Positions 21,909 through 36,900 of a DNA stretch of 64,000 nt are shown piece after piece. The notes below the pieces were generated by a model. It made no database searches. It saw nothing but the letters and a program-made list of their open reading frames with translations, and had not been told where the DNA came from. Within the stretch, counting starts at the first letter, position 1; each line of letters starts with the position of its first letter. The DNA comes from Sympetrum striolatum (taxonomy: Eukaryota > Arthropoda > Insecta > Odonata > Libellulidae), in contig OX388349.1 of the NCBI GenBank assembly GCA_947579665.1, forward strand, positions 42,882,641-42,946,640, read 5' to 3'. Both the position numbers and the translations under genes were made by a program.

Positions 21909-24900
21909 TACCAAAAGATTCTTAAAAAGTTTTTTTTCCAACAAATTACGGAAAAATTGCCGAAATATTTACGATTAATTTAATATTTCAGTTTTTTGGA
22001 TTTTTTTTCCTGAAATTTGAGAAATTCCAAATAAATTTTGACTAATATGGAAAATAATTTTCACAAAATTCCAATGAATTTTTATAAAGGCTTTTTTTTA
22101 CAAATTACTGAAAAAAATGGCGAAATATTTAAAATTTCTTTAAAATTTCAGTATTTCCGATATCGTTTCCTGAAATTTAAGTAATTCAAGATATATTTTG
22201 ACTTATATTGAAGAAATTAATGCCATCATTCCAAAGATTTTTCAAAAAGCTTTTTTTTTTCAACAAATTACGGAATAATTGTCAAAATATTTGCAACATT
22301 TTTATATTTCAGATTTGTTTCTTAAATTTGAGAAATTCAAGTTTAATTTTGACTTATATTGAAGATAATTATTACATAATTTCAAAGATTTTTCAAAAGT
22401 TTTTTTTCTCATTAATTTTGGAAAAATTCGGAAAATATTTGCAATTTTTTTAAATAATTTAGTTTTTTGGCTTTTTTTCCTTTAAAATTGAAAAATAAAA
22501 TATATATTGTGTCTAAAGTTGATGATTTTAATTACAAATATCAAAAGAGTTTTCAAAAAGTAATTTTTTAATACAAATTATGGAAATATTGACATAATAT
22601 TTGCAATTTTTTTATATTTCAAAACTTTTTTCTTAAAATTGAGAAATTCAAGTTAAATTTTGACTAATGTTGAAGATAATTTTTACAAAATTTCAAAGAT
22701 TTTCAGAAAGTTATTTCTTTCTCATCAAATTTTTGAAAAATTGGCAAAATATTTGCAATTTTTTTATATTTTAGTTTTTTGATTTTTTTCTTAAATTTGA
22801 GGAATAAAACATAAATTGTGTCTAAAATTGATAATATTTATGACAAGTACCAAATGATTCTTCACAAAATTTTTTTATTACAAATTACGGAAAAATTGCC
22901 GAAATATTTGCAATTTTTTAAAATATTTCTGTTTTTTGGATTATTTTCCTCACATTTGAGAAATTCAAGAAAAATATTGACTAATATTGAAGATAAATAT
23001 TACAAAATTCCTATGATTTTAAAAAAAGGCATTATTTCAACAAAATACGGAAGAAATGGCAAAATATTTGCAATTGTTTAATAAATTAGTTTTTCCGATT
23101 TCTTTTCCTAAAAAGTAAGTAATTCAAATATAAATTTTGACTAATATTAATGAATTCAATACCATCATACAGAAGATTTTTCAAAAAGTTTTTTTTTTCT
23201 TCAAATTATGGAAAATTTGGCGAAATATTTGCAATTTTTTTATATATCAGACATTGTTTCTTAAATGTGAGAAATTCAAGTTAAATTTTGACTAATATTG
23301 AAGAAAATTACTGCAAAATTACAAAAATTTCTCAAAAAGGTATTTCTTTCTCATCAAATGTTTGAAAAATTGGCAAATATTTGCAATTTTTTCAAATATT
23401 ATATTTTTTTTCCTTAAATTTAAGAAATAAAACGTAAATTGTCTCTAAAATTGATGATATTTATTACAAATTTCAAAATATTTTTCAAAAAAATTTTTTT
23501 TTCTCATAAATTTTGGAAAAATTGACGAAATATTTGCAATTTTTTTCATATTTCTGTGTTTTTTAATTTTTTTCTAAAATTTGAGAAATTTAAGTTTAAT
23601 TTTGAGTAATATTGGAGATAATTTATACAAATTTTCAAAGATTTTCAGAAAGTTATATCTTTCTTATCAAATTTTTGAAAAATTGGCAAAATATTTGCAA
23701 TTTTTTTTATATTTTAGTTTCTTGAAATGTTTTCTTGAATTTGAGAATAAAACATAAATTGTGTCTAACTTTGACGATATTTATTACAGATATCAAAAGA
23801 TTTTTATTTATTTCAACAAATTACGGAAAAATTGGCAAAATATTTGCAGTTTTTTTAATTAATTTAATTTTCCTGGTTTTTTTTCCTTAAATTTGAGAAA
23901 TAAAACATAAATTAAATCAAAAAACGATAATATTTAATACAAATATTAAAATATTTTTCAAAAAATTTTTTTTCTCATAAAATTTGGAAAAATTGCCGAA
24001 ATATTTGCAATTTTTTTATATTTCAGTTTTTTTGAATTTTTTTCCTAAAATTTGAGAATTTCAAGATAAATTTTGAGTAAAATTGAAGAAATTAATACCA
24101 TCATACCAAATATTTTTCAAAAAGTTTCTTTTTAACAAATTACGTAAACATTGTCGAATTATTTGCAATATTCTCTATACTTCCGATTTTTTTCTTAAAT
24201 ATGAGAAATTCAAGTTTAATTATGACTAATATTGAAGATATTTATTAGTTTTTTTTTCTCATTAATTTTGGAAAAATTCGGAAAATATTTGCAATTTTTT
24301 TATTAATTTAGTTTCTTGATATTTTTCCTAAATTTGAGAAATAAAATATAAATTGTGTCTAAAATTGACGATGTTTATTACAGATATCAAAAGATTTTTT
24401 TAAATTCAGCAAATTACGGAAAAATTGCCAAATAATAGCAGTTATTTTAAATAATTTACATTTTTTCCCTTAAATTTGAGTAATAAAACATAAATTGAGT
24501 CAAAAATTGATTATATTTATTACAAATATCAAGATATTTTTCAAAAAAAATTTTTCTCATAAATTATGGAAAAATTGCCGAAATATTTGCAATTTTTTTA
24601 TATTTCAGTTTTTTTGAATTTTTTATCCTAAAATTTGAGAATTTCAAGGTAAATTTTGACTAAAATATATATATATAATAATCCACAAAATTCAAGTTTA
24701 ATTTTGAGTAATATTGGAGATAATTTATACAAATTTTCAAAGATTTTCAGAAAGTTATATCTTTCTTATCAAATTTTTGAAAAATTGGCAAAATATTTGC
24801 AATTTTTTTTATATTTTAGTTTCTTGAAATGTTTTCTTGAATTTGAGAATAAAACATAAATTGTGTCTAACTTTGACGATATTTATTACAGATATCAAAA

Positions 24901-26134
24901 GATTTTTATTTATTTCAACAAATTACGGAAAAATTGGCAAAATATTTGCAGTTTTTTTAATTAATTTAATTTTCCTGGTTTTTTTTCCTTAAATTTGAGA
25001 AATAAAACAAATTAAATCAAAAAACGATAATATTTAATACAAATATTAAAATATTTTTCAAAAAATTTTTTTTCTCATAAAATTTGGAAAAATTGCCGAA
25101 ATATTTGCAATTCTATACTTCCTATTTTTTTCTTAAATTTGAGGCATTCAAGCTTTCTTTTGACTAATATTTAAGATAATTATTAGAAAATTTATTTTTT
25201 CTCATTTATTTCGGAAAAATTCGGAAAGTTTTTGCAATTTTTTTAAATAATTTAGTTTTTTGGCTTTTTTCCTTTAAAATTGAAAACTTAAATATATATT
25301 CTGTCAAAATTAATGATATTAATTACAAATATCAAAAGAGTTTTCAAAAAGTCATTTTTTATTACAAATTATGGAAGTATTGGCGTAATATTTGCAATTT
25401 TTTTATATTTCAGAATTTTTTTCTTAAAATTGAGAAATTCAAGTTAAATTTTGACAAATATTGAAGATAATTTTTACAAATTTTCAAAGATTTTCAGAAA
25501 GTTATTTCTTTCTCATCAAATTTTTGAAAAATTGGCAAAATATTTGCAATTTTTTTATATTTTAGTTTTCTGATTTTTTTTCTTAAATTTGAGAAATAAA
25601 ACATAAATTATGTCTAAAATTGATAATTTTTATTACAAATACCAAAAGATTCTTAAAATTGGCAAAATATTTTGCAATTTTTTCAAATATTGTAGTTTTG
25701 TTATCCTTAAATTTGAGAAATAAAAGGTAAATTGTCTCTTAAATTGATGATATTTATCACAAATTTCATAAAAGTTTTCAAAAAAAATTTTTTTTTTCTC
25801 ATAAATTTTGGAAAAATTGACGAAATATTTGCAATTTTTTTTATATTTAAGTTTCTTGAAATGTTTTCTTGAATTTGAGAATAAAACATAAATTGTGTCT
25901 AACTTTGACGATATTTATTACAGATATCAAAAGATTTTTATTTATTTTAACAAATTACGGAAAAATTGGCAAAATATTTGCAGTTTTTTTAATTAATTTA
26001 ATTTTCCTGGTTTTTTTTTCCTTAAATTTGAGAAATAAAACATAAATTAAATCAAAAAACGATAATATTTAATACAAATATTAAAATATTTTTCAAAAAA
26101 TTTTTTATCAAAAATTGATAATATTTATTACAAA
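21909..26134 (+). repeat. Higher-order unit 3, 4,226 bp, with deletion and chimeric end
   Basis: Lacks the 470-bp segment: AAGTAATTCAAGATATATTT at 22180 joins directly to the TTGACTTATATTGAAG monomer. It carries the AT junction at 24663-24686. From about 25834 it switches to a different monomer ending TATATTTAAGTTTCTTG, a variant otherwise seen at about 45580, and then jumps at 26101-26108 to the next landmark. It is almost identical to 33901-37800 over most of its length. Confidence 0.85.
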
Positions 26135-29100
26135 TACCAAAAGATTCTTAAAAAGTTTTTTTTCCAACAAATTACGGAAAAATTGCCGAAATATTTACGA
26201 TTAATTTAAAATTTCAGTTTTTTGGATTTTTTTCCTGAAACTTCAGAAATTCAAAATAAATTTTGACTAATATTGAAGGTAATTTTCACAAAATTCCAAT
26301 GAATTTTTATAAAGGCTTTTTTTTACAAATTACTGAAAAAAATGGCGAAATATTTAAAATTTCTTTAAAATTTCAGTATTTCCGATATCTTTTCCTGAAA
26401 TTTAAGTAATTCAAGATAAATTTTGACTAATATTGAAGAATTTAATACCATCATGAGGAAGATTTTTCAAAAACCTTTTTTTGTTTTCTACAGATTATCG
26501 AAAAATTGGAGAAATATTTGCAATTTTTTTAAAATATCAGATATTTTTTCTTAAATTTGAGAAATAAAACGTAAACTGTCTCTTAAATTGATGATATTAA
26601 TTACAAATATCAAAATATTTTTCAAAAAATTTTTTTTCTCATAAATTTTGGAAAAATTGCCGAATTATTTGCAATTTTTTTGTAATATTTCAGGTTTTTT
26701 AAATTATTTTCCAAAAATTTGAGAATTTTAAAATACATTTTGACTTATATTGAAGAAATTAATACCATCATACCAAAGATTTTTCAAAAAGTTTTTTTTT
26801 TCAACAAATTACGGAATAATTGTCAAAATATTTGCAATTTTTTTTTTAATATTTCAGTTTTTTTGAATTTTTTTCCTAAAATTTGAGAATTTCAAGATAA
26901 ATTTTGACTAATATTGAAGAAATTAATACCATCATACCAAATATTTTTCAAAAAGTTTTTTTTTTCAACAAATTACGTAAACATTGTCGAATTATTTGCA
27001 ATCTTCTCTATACTTCCGATTTTTTCTTAAATTTGAGGCATTCAAGTTTTCTTTTGACTAATATTTAAGATAATTATTACAAAATTTCAAAGATTTTTCA
27101 AAATTTTTTTTTCTCATTTATTTCGGAAAAATTCGGAAAATATTTGCAATTTTTTTAAGTAATTTAGTTTTTTGGCTTTTTTCCTTTAAAATTAAAAACT
27201 TAAATATATATTCTGTCAAAATTGATGATATTTATTACAATAATCAAAAGAGTTTTCAAAAAGTCATTTTTTATTACAAATTGCGGAAAAATTGCCGAAA
27301 TATTTGCAATTTTTTAAAATATTTCTGTTTTTTGGATTATTTTTCCTAACATTTGAGAAATTCAAGATAAATTTTGACTAGTATTCAGAAAGTTATTTCT
27401 TTCTCATCAAATTTTTGAAAAATTGGCAAAATATTTGCAATTTTTTATATTTTAGTTTTTTGATTTTTTTTCTTAAATTTGAGAAATAAAACATAAATTA
27501 TGTCTAAAATTGATAATTTTTATTACAAATACCAAAAGATTCTTAAAATTGGCAAAATATTTTGCAATTTTTTCAAATATTGTAGTTTTGTTATCCTTAA
27601 ATTTGAGAAATAAAAGGTAAATTGTCTCTTAAATTGATGATATTTATTACAAATTTCATAAAAGTTTTCAAAAAAATTTTTTTTTTCTCATAAATTTTGG
27701 AAAAATTGACGAAATATTTGCAATTTTTTTAATATTTCAGTTTTTTTGAAATTTTTTCCTAAAATTTGAGGATTTGAAGATAAATTTTGACTAGTATTGA
27801 AGAAATTAATACCATCATACCAAAGATTTTTCAAAAAGTTTTTTTTTCAAAAAATTACGGAAAAATTGTCAAAATATTTGCAATATTTTTTATATTTCAG
27901 ATTTTTTTCTTAAATATGAGAAATTCAAGTTTAATTATGACTAATATTGAAGATATTTATAATTTTTTTTTTCTCATTAATTTTGGAAAAATTCGGAAAA
28001 TATTTGCAATTTTTTTATTAATTTAGTTTCTTGATATTTTTCCTAAATTTGAGAAATAAAATATAAATTGTGTCTAAAATTGACGATGTTTATTACAGAT
28101 ATCAAAAGATTTTTTTTAATTCAGCAAATTACGGAAAAATTGCCAAATAATAGCAGTTATTTTAAATAATTTACATTTTTTTCCCTTAAATTTGAGTAAT
28201 AAAACATAAATTGAGTCAAAAATTGATTATATTTATTACAAATATCAAGATATTTTTCAAAAAAAATTTTTCTCATAAATTATGGAAAAATTGCCGAAAT
28301 ATTTGCAATTTTTTTTTTTTTGTATTTCAGTTTTTTGGATTTTTTATCCTAAAATTTGAGAATTTCAAGGTAAATTTGGACTAAAATTGAAGAAAATAAT
28401 ACCATCATACCAAAAATTTAAAAAAAGTTTTTATTTCATCAAAATACGGAAAATTGGCAATATATTTGCAGTTTTTATAAAGAAATATAGTTTTCCGGGT
28501 TTTTTTTCCTGAAATTTGAGAAATTCAAAATAAATTTTGACTAATATGGAAAATAATTTTCACAAAATTCCAATTAATTTTTATAAAGGCTTTTTTTTAC
28601 AAATTACTGAAAAAAATGGCGAAATATTTAAAATTTCTTTAAATTTCAGTATTTCCGATATCGTTTCCTGAAATTTAAGTAATTCAAGATAAATTTTGAC
28701 TAATATTGAAGAAATTAATACCATCATGCAGAAAATTTTTCAAAAAGTTTTTTTCTTTTCTACAGATTATGGAAATATTTGCGAAATATTTGGAATTTTT
28801 TTACATATCAGATATTTTTTCTTAAATTTGAGAATTTCAAGTTAAATTTTGACCAATATAGAATATAATTATTGCAAAATTACTAAGATTTCTCAAACAG
28901 TTATTTCTTTCAGTTCAAACGTTTGAAGAATTGTCAAAATATTTGCAATTTTTTTAAATATTGTAGGTTTTTTCCTTAAATTTGAGAAATAAAACGTAAA
29001 TTGTCTCTAAAGTTGATGATAATTATTACAAATATCAAAATATTTTTAAAAAAATTTTTTTTTCTCATAAATTCTGGAAAAATTGAGGAAATATTTAAAA

Positions 29101-32100
29101 TTTTTTTTTAATATTTAGATTTTTAAAAATTCTTTTCCTAAAATTTCAGAATTTCAAGATATATTTTGACTTATATTGAAGAAATTAATGCCATCATTCC
29201 AAAGATTTTTCAAAAAGCTTTTTTTTTTCAACAAATTAAGGAATAATTGTCAAAATATTTGCAATATTTTTATATTTCAGATTTGTTTCTTAAATTTGAG
29301 AAATTCAAGTTTAATTTTGACTTATATTGAAGATAATTATTACATAATTTCAAAGATTTTTCAAAAGTTTTTTTTCTCATTAATTTTGGAAAAATTCGGA
29401 AAATATTTGCAATTTTTTAAATAATTTAGTTTTTTGGCTTTTTTTCCTTTAAAATTGAAAAATAAAATATATATTGTGTCTAAAATTGATGATTTTAATT
29501 ACAAATATCAAAATAGTTTTCAAAAAGTAATTTTTTAATACAAATTATGGAAATATTGACATAATATTTGCAATTTTTTTATATTTCAAAACTTTTTTCT
29601 TAAAATTGAGAAATTCAAGTTAAATTTTGACTAATGTTGAAGATAATTTTTACAAAATTTCAAAGATTTTCAGAAAGTTATTTCTTTCTCATCAAATTTT
29701 TGAAAAATTGGCAAAATATTTGCAATTTTTTTATATTTTAGTTTTTTGATTTTTTTCTTAAATTTGAGGAATAAAACATAAATTGTGTCTAAAATTGATA
29801 ATATTTATGACAAGTACCAAATGATTCTTCAAAAAATTTTTTTATTACAAATTACGGAAAAATTGCCGAAATATTTGCAATTTTTTAAAATATTTCTGTT
29901 TTTTGGATTATTTTCCTCACATTTGAGAAATTCAAGAAAAATATTGACTAATATTGAAGATAAATATTACAAAATTCCTATGATTTAAAAAAAAGGCATT
30001 ATTTCAACAAAATATGGAAGAAATGGCAAAATATTTGCAATTGTTTAATAAATTAGTTTTTCCGATTTCTTTTCCTAAAAAGTAAGTAATTCAAATATAA
30101 ATTTTGACTAATATTGATGAATTCAATACCATCATACAGAAGATTTTTCAAAAAGTTTTTTTTTTCTTCAAATTATGGAAAATTTGGCGAAATATTTGCA
30201 ATTTTTTTATATATCAGACATTGTTTCTTAAATGTGAGAAATTCAAGTTAAATTTTGACTAATATTGAAGAAAATTACTGCAAAATTACAAAAATTTCTC
30301 AAAAAGGTATTTCTTTCTCATCAAACGTTTGAAAAATTGGCAAATATTTGCAATTTTTTCAAATATTATATTTTTTTTCCTTAAATTTAAGAAATAAAAC
30401 GTAAATTGTCTCTAAAAATGATGATATTTATTACAAATTTCAAAATATTTTTCAAAAAAATTTTTTTTTCTCATAAATTTTGGAAAAATTGACGAAATAT
30501 TTGCAATTTTTTTAATATTTCTGTGTTTTTTAATTTTTTTCTAAAATTTGAGAAATTCAAGTTTAATTTTGAGTAATATTGGAGATAATTTATACAAATT
30601 TTCAAAGATTTTCAGAAAGTTATATCTTTCTTATCAAATTTTTGAAAAATTGGCAAAATATTTGCAATTTTTTTTATATTTTAGTTTCTTGAAATGTTTT
30701 CTTGAATTTGAGAATAAAACATAAATTGTGTCTAACTTTGACGATATTTATTACAGATATCAAAAGATTTTTATTTATTTAAACAAATTACGGAAAAATT
30801 GGCAAAATATTTGCAGTTTTTTTAAATAATATAATTTTCCTGTTTTTTGTTTCCTTAAATTTGAGAAATAAAACATAAATTACATAAAAAATCGATAATA
30901 TTTAATACAAATATTAAAATGTTTTTCAAAAAATTTTTTTTCTCATCAAATTTGGAAAAATTGCCGAAATATTTGCAATTTTTTTTAATATTTCAGTTTT
31001 TTTGAATTTTTTTCCTAAAATTTGAAAATTTCAAGATAAATTTTGACTAATATTGAAGAAATTAATACCATCATACCAAATATTTTTCAAAAAATTTTTT
31101 TTCAACAAATTAAGTAAACATTGTCGAATTATTTGCAATATTCTCTATACTTCCAATTTTTTTCTTAAATTTGAGGCATTCAAGTTTTCTTTTGAGTAAT
31201 ATTTAAGATAATTATTACAAAATTTCAAAAATTTTTCAAAATTTTTATTTTCTCATTTATTTCGGAAAAATACGGAAAATATTTGCAATTTTTTTAAATA
31301 ATTTAGTATTTTGGCTTTTTTCCATTAAAATTGAAAACTTAAATAAATATTCTGTCAAAATTGATGATATTAATTACAAATATCAAAAGAGTTTTCAAAA
31401 AGTCATTTTTTATTAAAAATTATGGAAGTATTGGCGAAATATTTGCAATATTTTTATATTTCAGAATTTTTTTCCTAAAATTGAGAAATTCAAGTTAAAT
31501 TTTGACTAATATTGAAGATAATTTTTACAAATTTTCAAAGATTTTCAGAAAGTTATTTCTTTCTCACCAAATTTTTGAAAAAATGCCGAAATATTTGCAA
31601 TTTTTTTAAAATATTTCTGTTTCTTTATTTTTTTTCCTTAAATATGAGACATTCGGTAGCAATTTGACAATAATTGATGATAATTATTACAAAATTGCAT
31701 AGATTTTTCAAAAAAAAATGTTTTTTCAAGAAATTACGGAAAAAATTGCGAAAAATTTAAAATATTTTAATATTTCAGTTTTTCCGATTTCTATTATTAA
31801 AATTTAAGAAATTCAAGATAAATATTGACTAAAATTGAAGAAATTAATTCAATCATACCAAATATTTTTCAAAAAGTTTTTTTTTATTACAAATTACGGA
31901 AAAATTGCCTAAATATTTGCAATTTTTTTAAGTATTTCTGTTTTTTGGATTATTTTTCAAACATTTGAGAAATTCAAGATAAATTTTGACTAGTATTCAG
32001 AAAGTAATATCTTTCTTATCAAACGTTTGAAAAATTGGTTAGTTTCTTGAAATTTTTTCTTAAATTTGAGAATAAAACATAAATTGTTTCTAACTTTGAC

Positions 32101-33900
32101 GATATTTATTACAGATATCAAAAGATTTTTATTTATTTCCACAAATTACGTCAAAATTGGCAAAATATTTGCAGTTTTTTTAATTAATTTAATTTTCCTG
32201 GTTTTTTTTTCTTAAATTTGAGAAATAAAACATAAATTAAATCAAAAAACGATAATATTTAATACAAATATTAAAATATTTTTCAAAAAATTTTTTTTTC
32301 TCATAAAATTTGGAAAAATTGCCGAAATATTTGCAATTCTATACTTCCTATTTTTTTCTTAAATTTGAGGCATTCAAGCTTTCTTTTGACTAATATTTAA
32401 GATAATTATTACAAAATTTCTTTTTTCTCATTTATTTCGGAAAAATTCGGAAAGTTTTTGCAATTTTTTTAAATAATTTAGTTTTTTGGCTTTTTCCTTT
32501 AAAATTGAAAACTTAAATATATATTCTGTCAAAATTAATGATATTAATTACAAATATCAAAAGAGTTTTCAAAAAGTCATTTTTTATTACAAATTATGAA
32601 GTATTGGCGTAATATTTGCAATTTTTTTATATTTCAGAATTTTTTTCTTAAAATTGAGAAATTCAAGTTAAATTTTGACAAATATTGAAGATAATTTTTA
32701 CAAATTTTCAAAGATTTTCAGAAAGTTATTTCTTTCTCATCAAATTTTTGAAAAATTGGCAAAATATTTGCAATTTTTTATATTTTAGTTTTCTGATTTT
32801 TTTTCTTAAATTTGAGAAATAAAACATAAATTATGTCTAAAATTGATAATTTTTATTACAAATACCAAAAGATTCTTAAAATTGGCAAAATATTTTGCAA
32901 TTTTTTCAAATATTGTAGTTTTGTTATCCTTAAATTTGAGAAATAAAAGGTAAATTGTCTCTTAAATTGATGATATTTATTACAAATTTCATAAAAGTTT
33001 TCAAAAAAAATTTTTTTTTTCTCATAAATTTTGGAAAAATTGACGAAATATTTGCAATTTTTTTAATATTTCAGTGTTTTTGAAATTTTTTCCTAAAATT
33101 TGAGGATTTGAAGATAAATTTTGACTAGTATTGAAGAAATTAATACCATCATACCAAAGATTTTTCAAAAAGTTTTTTTTTTCAAAAAATTACGGAAAAA
33201 TTGTCAAAATATTTGCAATATTTTTTATATTTCAGATTTTTTTCTTAAATATGAGAAATTCAAGTTTAATTATGACTAATATTGAAGATATTTATTAGTT
33301 TTTTTTTCTCATTAATTTTGGAAAAATTCGGAAAATATTTGCAAGTTTTTTATTAATTTTGTTTCTTGATATTTTTCCTAAATTTGAGAAAAAAAATAAA
33401 AATTGTGTCTAAAATCGACGATGTTTATTACAGATATCAAAAGATTTTTTTTAATTCAGCAAATTACGGAAAAATTGCCAAATAATAGCAGTTATTTTAA
33501 ATAATTTACATTTTTTCCCTTAAATTTGAGTAATAAAACATAAATTGAGTCAAAAATTGATTATATTTATTACAAATATGAAGATATTTTTCAAAAAAAA
33601 TTTTTCTCATAAATTATGGAAAAATTGCCGAAATATTTGCAATTTTTTTTTTTTTGTATTTCAGTTTTTTGGATTTTTTATCCTAAAATTTGAGAATTTC
33701 AAGGTAAATTTTGACTAAAATTGAAGAAAATAATACCATCATACCAAAAATTTAAAAAAAGTTTTTATTTCATCAAAATACGGAAAATTGGCAATATATT
33801 TGCAGTTTTTATAAAGAAATATAGTTTTCCGGGTTTTTTTTCCTTAAATTTGAGAAATAAAACATAAATTGAGTCAAAAATTGATAATATTTATTACAAA
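26135..33900 (+). repeat. Higher-order unit 4, 7,766 bp, composite
   Basis: It is effectively two units fused, because the landmark monomer is missing at about 28,500: CCGGGTTTTTTTTCCTGAAA joins the end of one unit to the second monomer of the next, a loss of about one monomer. The first part (26135-28500) has distinctive variants such as CCTGAAACTTCAGAAATTC. The part at 31600-31800 contains monomers not seen in units 1-3 (GAGACATTCGGTAGCAATTTG). Confidence 0.85.
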
Positions 33901-36900
33901 TACCAAAAGATTCTTAAAAAGTTTTTTTTCCAACAAATTACGGAAAAATTGCCGAAATATTTACGATTAATTTAATATTTCAGTTTTTTGGATTTTTTTT
34001 CCTGAAATTTGAGAAATTCAAAATAAATTTTGACTAATATGGAAAATAATTTTCACAAAATTCCAATGAATTTTTATAAAGGCTTTTTTTTACAAATTAC
34101 TGAAAAAAATGGCGAAATATTTAAAATTTCTTTAAAATTTCAGTATTTCCGATATCGTTTCCTGAAATTTAAGTAATTCAAGATATATTTTGACTTATAT
34201 TGAAGAAATTAATGCCATCATTCCAAAGATTTTTCAAAAGCTTTTTTTTTTCAACAAATTACGGAATAATTGTCAAAATATTTGCAACATTTTTATATTT
34301 CAGATTTGTTTCTTAAATTTGAGAAATTCAAGTTTAATTTTGACTTATATTGAAGATAATTATTACATAATTTCAAAGATTTTTCAAAAGTTTTTTTTCT
34401 CATTAATTTTGGAAAAATTCGGAAAATATTTGCAATTTTTTTAAATAATTTAGTTTTTTGGCTTTTTTTCCTTTAAAATTGAAAAATAAAATATATATTG
34501 TGTCTAAAGTTGATGATTTTAATTACAAATATCAAAAGAGTTTTCAAAAAGTAATTTTTTAATACAAATTATGGAAATATTGACATAATATTTGCAATTT
34601 TTTTATATTTCAAAACTTTTTTCTTAAAATTGAGAAATTCAAGTTAAATTTTGACTAATGTTGAAGATAATTTTTACAAAATTTCAAAGATTTTCAGAAA
34701 GTTATTTCTTTCTCATCAAATTTTTGAAAAATTGGCAAAATATTTGCAATTTTTTTATATTTTAGTTTTTTGATTTTTTTCTTAAATTTGAGGAATAAAA
34801 CATAAATTGTGTCTAAAATTGATAATATTTATGACAAGTACCAAATGATTCTTCACAAAATTTTTTTATTACAAATTACGGAAAAATTGCCGAAATATTT
34901 GCAATTTTTTAAAATATTTCTGTTTTTTGGATTATTTTCCTCACATTTGAGAAATTCAAGAAAAATATTGACTAATATTGAAGATAAATATTACAAAATT
35001 CCTATGATTTTAAAAAAAGGCATTATTTCAACAAAATACGGAAGAAATGGCAAAATATTTGCAATTGTTTAATAAATTAGTTTTTCCGATTTCTTTTCCT
35101 AAAAAGTAAGTAATTCAAATATAAATTTTGACTAATATTAATGAATTCAATACCATCATACAGAAGATTTTTCAAAAAGTATTTTTTTTCTTCAAATTAT
35201 GGAAAATTTGGCGAAATATTTGCAATTTTTTTATATATCAGACATTGTTTCTTAAATGTGAGAAATTCAAGTTAAATTTTGACTAATATTGAAGAAAATT
35301 ACTGCAAAATTACAAAAATTTCTCAAAAAGGTATTTCTTTCTCATCAAATGTTTGAAAAATTGGCAAATATTTGCAATTTTTTCAAATATTATATTTTTT
35401 TTCCTTAAATTTAAGAAAAAAAACGTAAATTGTCTCTAAAATTGATGATATTTATTACAAATTTCAAAATATTTTTCAAAAAAATTTTTTTTTCTCATAA
35501 ATTTTGGAAAAATTGACGAAATATTTGCAATTTTTTTAATATTTCTGTGTTTTTTAATTTTTTTCTAAAATTTGAGAAATTTAAGTTTAATTTTGAGTAA
35601 TATTGGAGATAATTTATACAAATTTTCAAAGATTTTCAGAAAGTTATATCTTTCTTATCAAATTTTTGAAAAATTGGCAAAATATTTGCAATTTTTTTTA
35701 TATTTTAGTTTCTTGAAATGTTTTCTTGAATTTGAGAATAAAACATAAATTGTGTCTAACTTTGACGATATTTATTACAGATATCAAAAGATTTTTATTT
35801 ATTTCAACAAATTACGGAAAAATTGGCAAAATATTTGCAGTTTTTTTAATTAATTTAATTTTCCTGGTTTTTTTTCCTTAAATTTGAGAAATAAAACATA
35901 AATTAAATCAAAAAACGATAATATTTAATACAAATATTAAAATATTTTTCAAAAAATTTTTTTTCTCATAAAATTTGGAAAAATTGCCGAAATATTTGCA
36001 ATTTTTTTATATTTCAGTTTTTTTGAATTTTTTTCCTAAAATTTGAGAATTTCAAGATAAATTTTGAGTAAAATTGAAGAAATTAATACCATCATACCAA
36101 ATATTTTTCAAAAAGTTTCTTTTTAACAAATTACGTAAACATTGTCGAATTATTTGCAATATTCTCTATACTTCCGATTTTTTTCTTAAATATGAGAAAT
36201 TCAAGTTTAATTATGACTAATATTGAAGATATTTATTAGTTTTTTTTCCTCATTAATTTTGGAAAAATTCGGAAAATATTTGCAATTTTTTTATTAATTT
36301 AGTTTCTTGATATTTTTCCTAAATTTGAGAAATAAAATATAAATTGTGTCTAAAATTGACGATGTTTATTACAGATATCAAAAGATTTTTTTAAATTCAG
36401 CAAATTACGGAAAAATTGCCAAATAATAGCAGTTATTTTAAATAATTTACATTTTTTCCCTTAAATTTGAGTAATAAAACATAAATTGAGTCAAAAATTG
36501 ATTATATTTATTACAAATATCAAGATATTTTTCAAAAAAAATTTTTCTCATAAATTATGGAAAAATTGCCGAAATATTTGCAATTTTTTTATATTTCAGT
36601 TTTTTTGAATTTTTTATCCTAAAATTTGAGAATTTCAAGGTAAATTTTGACTAAAATATATATATATAATAATCCACAAAATTCAAGTTTAATTTTGAGT
36701 AATATTGGAGATAATTTATACAAATTTTCAAAGATTTTCAGAAAGTTATATCTTTCTTATCAAATTTTTGAAAAATTGGCAAAATATTTGCAATTTTTTT
36801 TATATTTTAGTTTCTTGAAATGTTTTCTTGAATTTGAGAATAAAACATAAATTGTGTCTAACTTTGACGATATTTATTACAGATATCAAAAGATTTTTAT

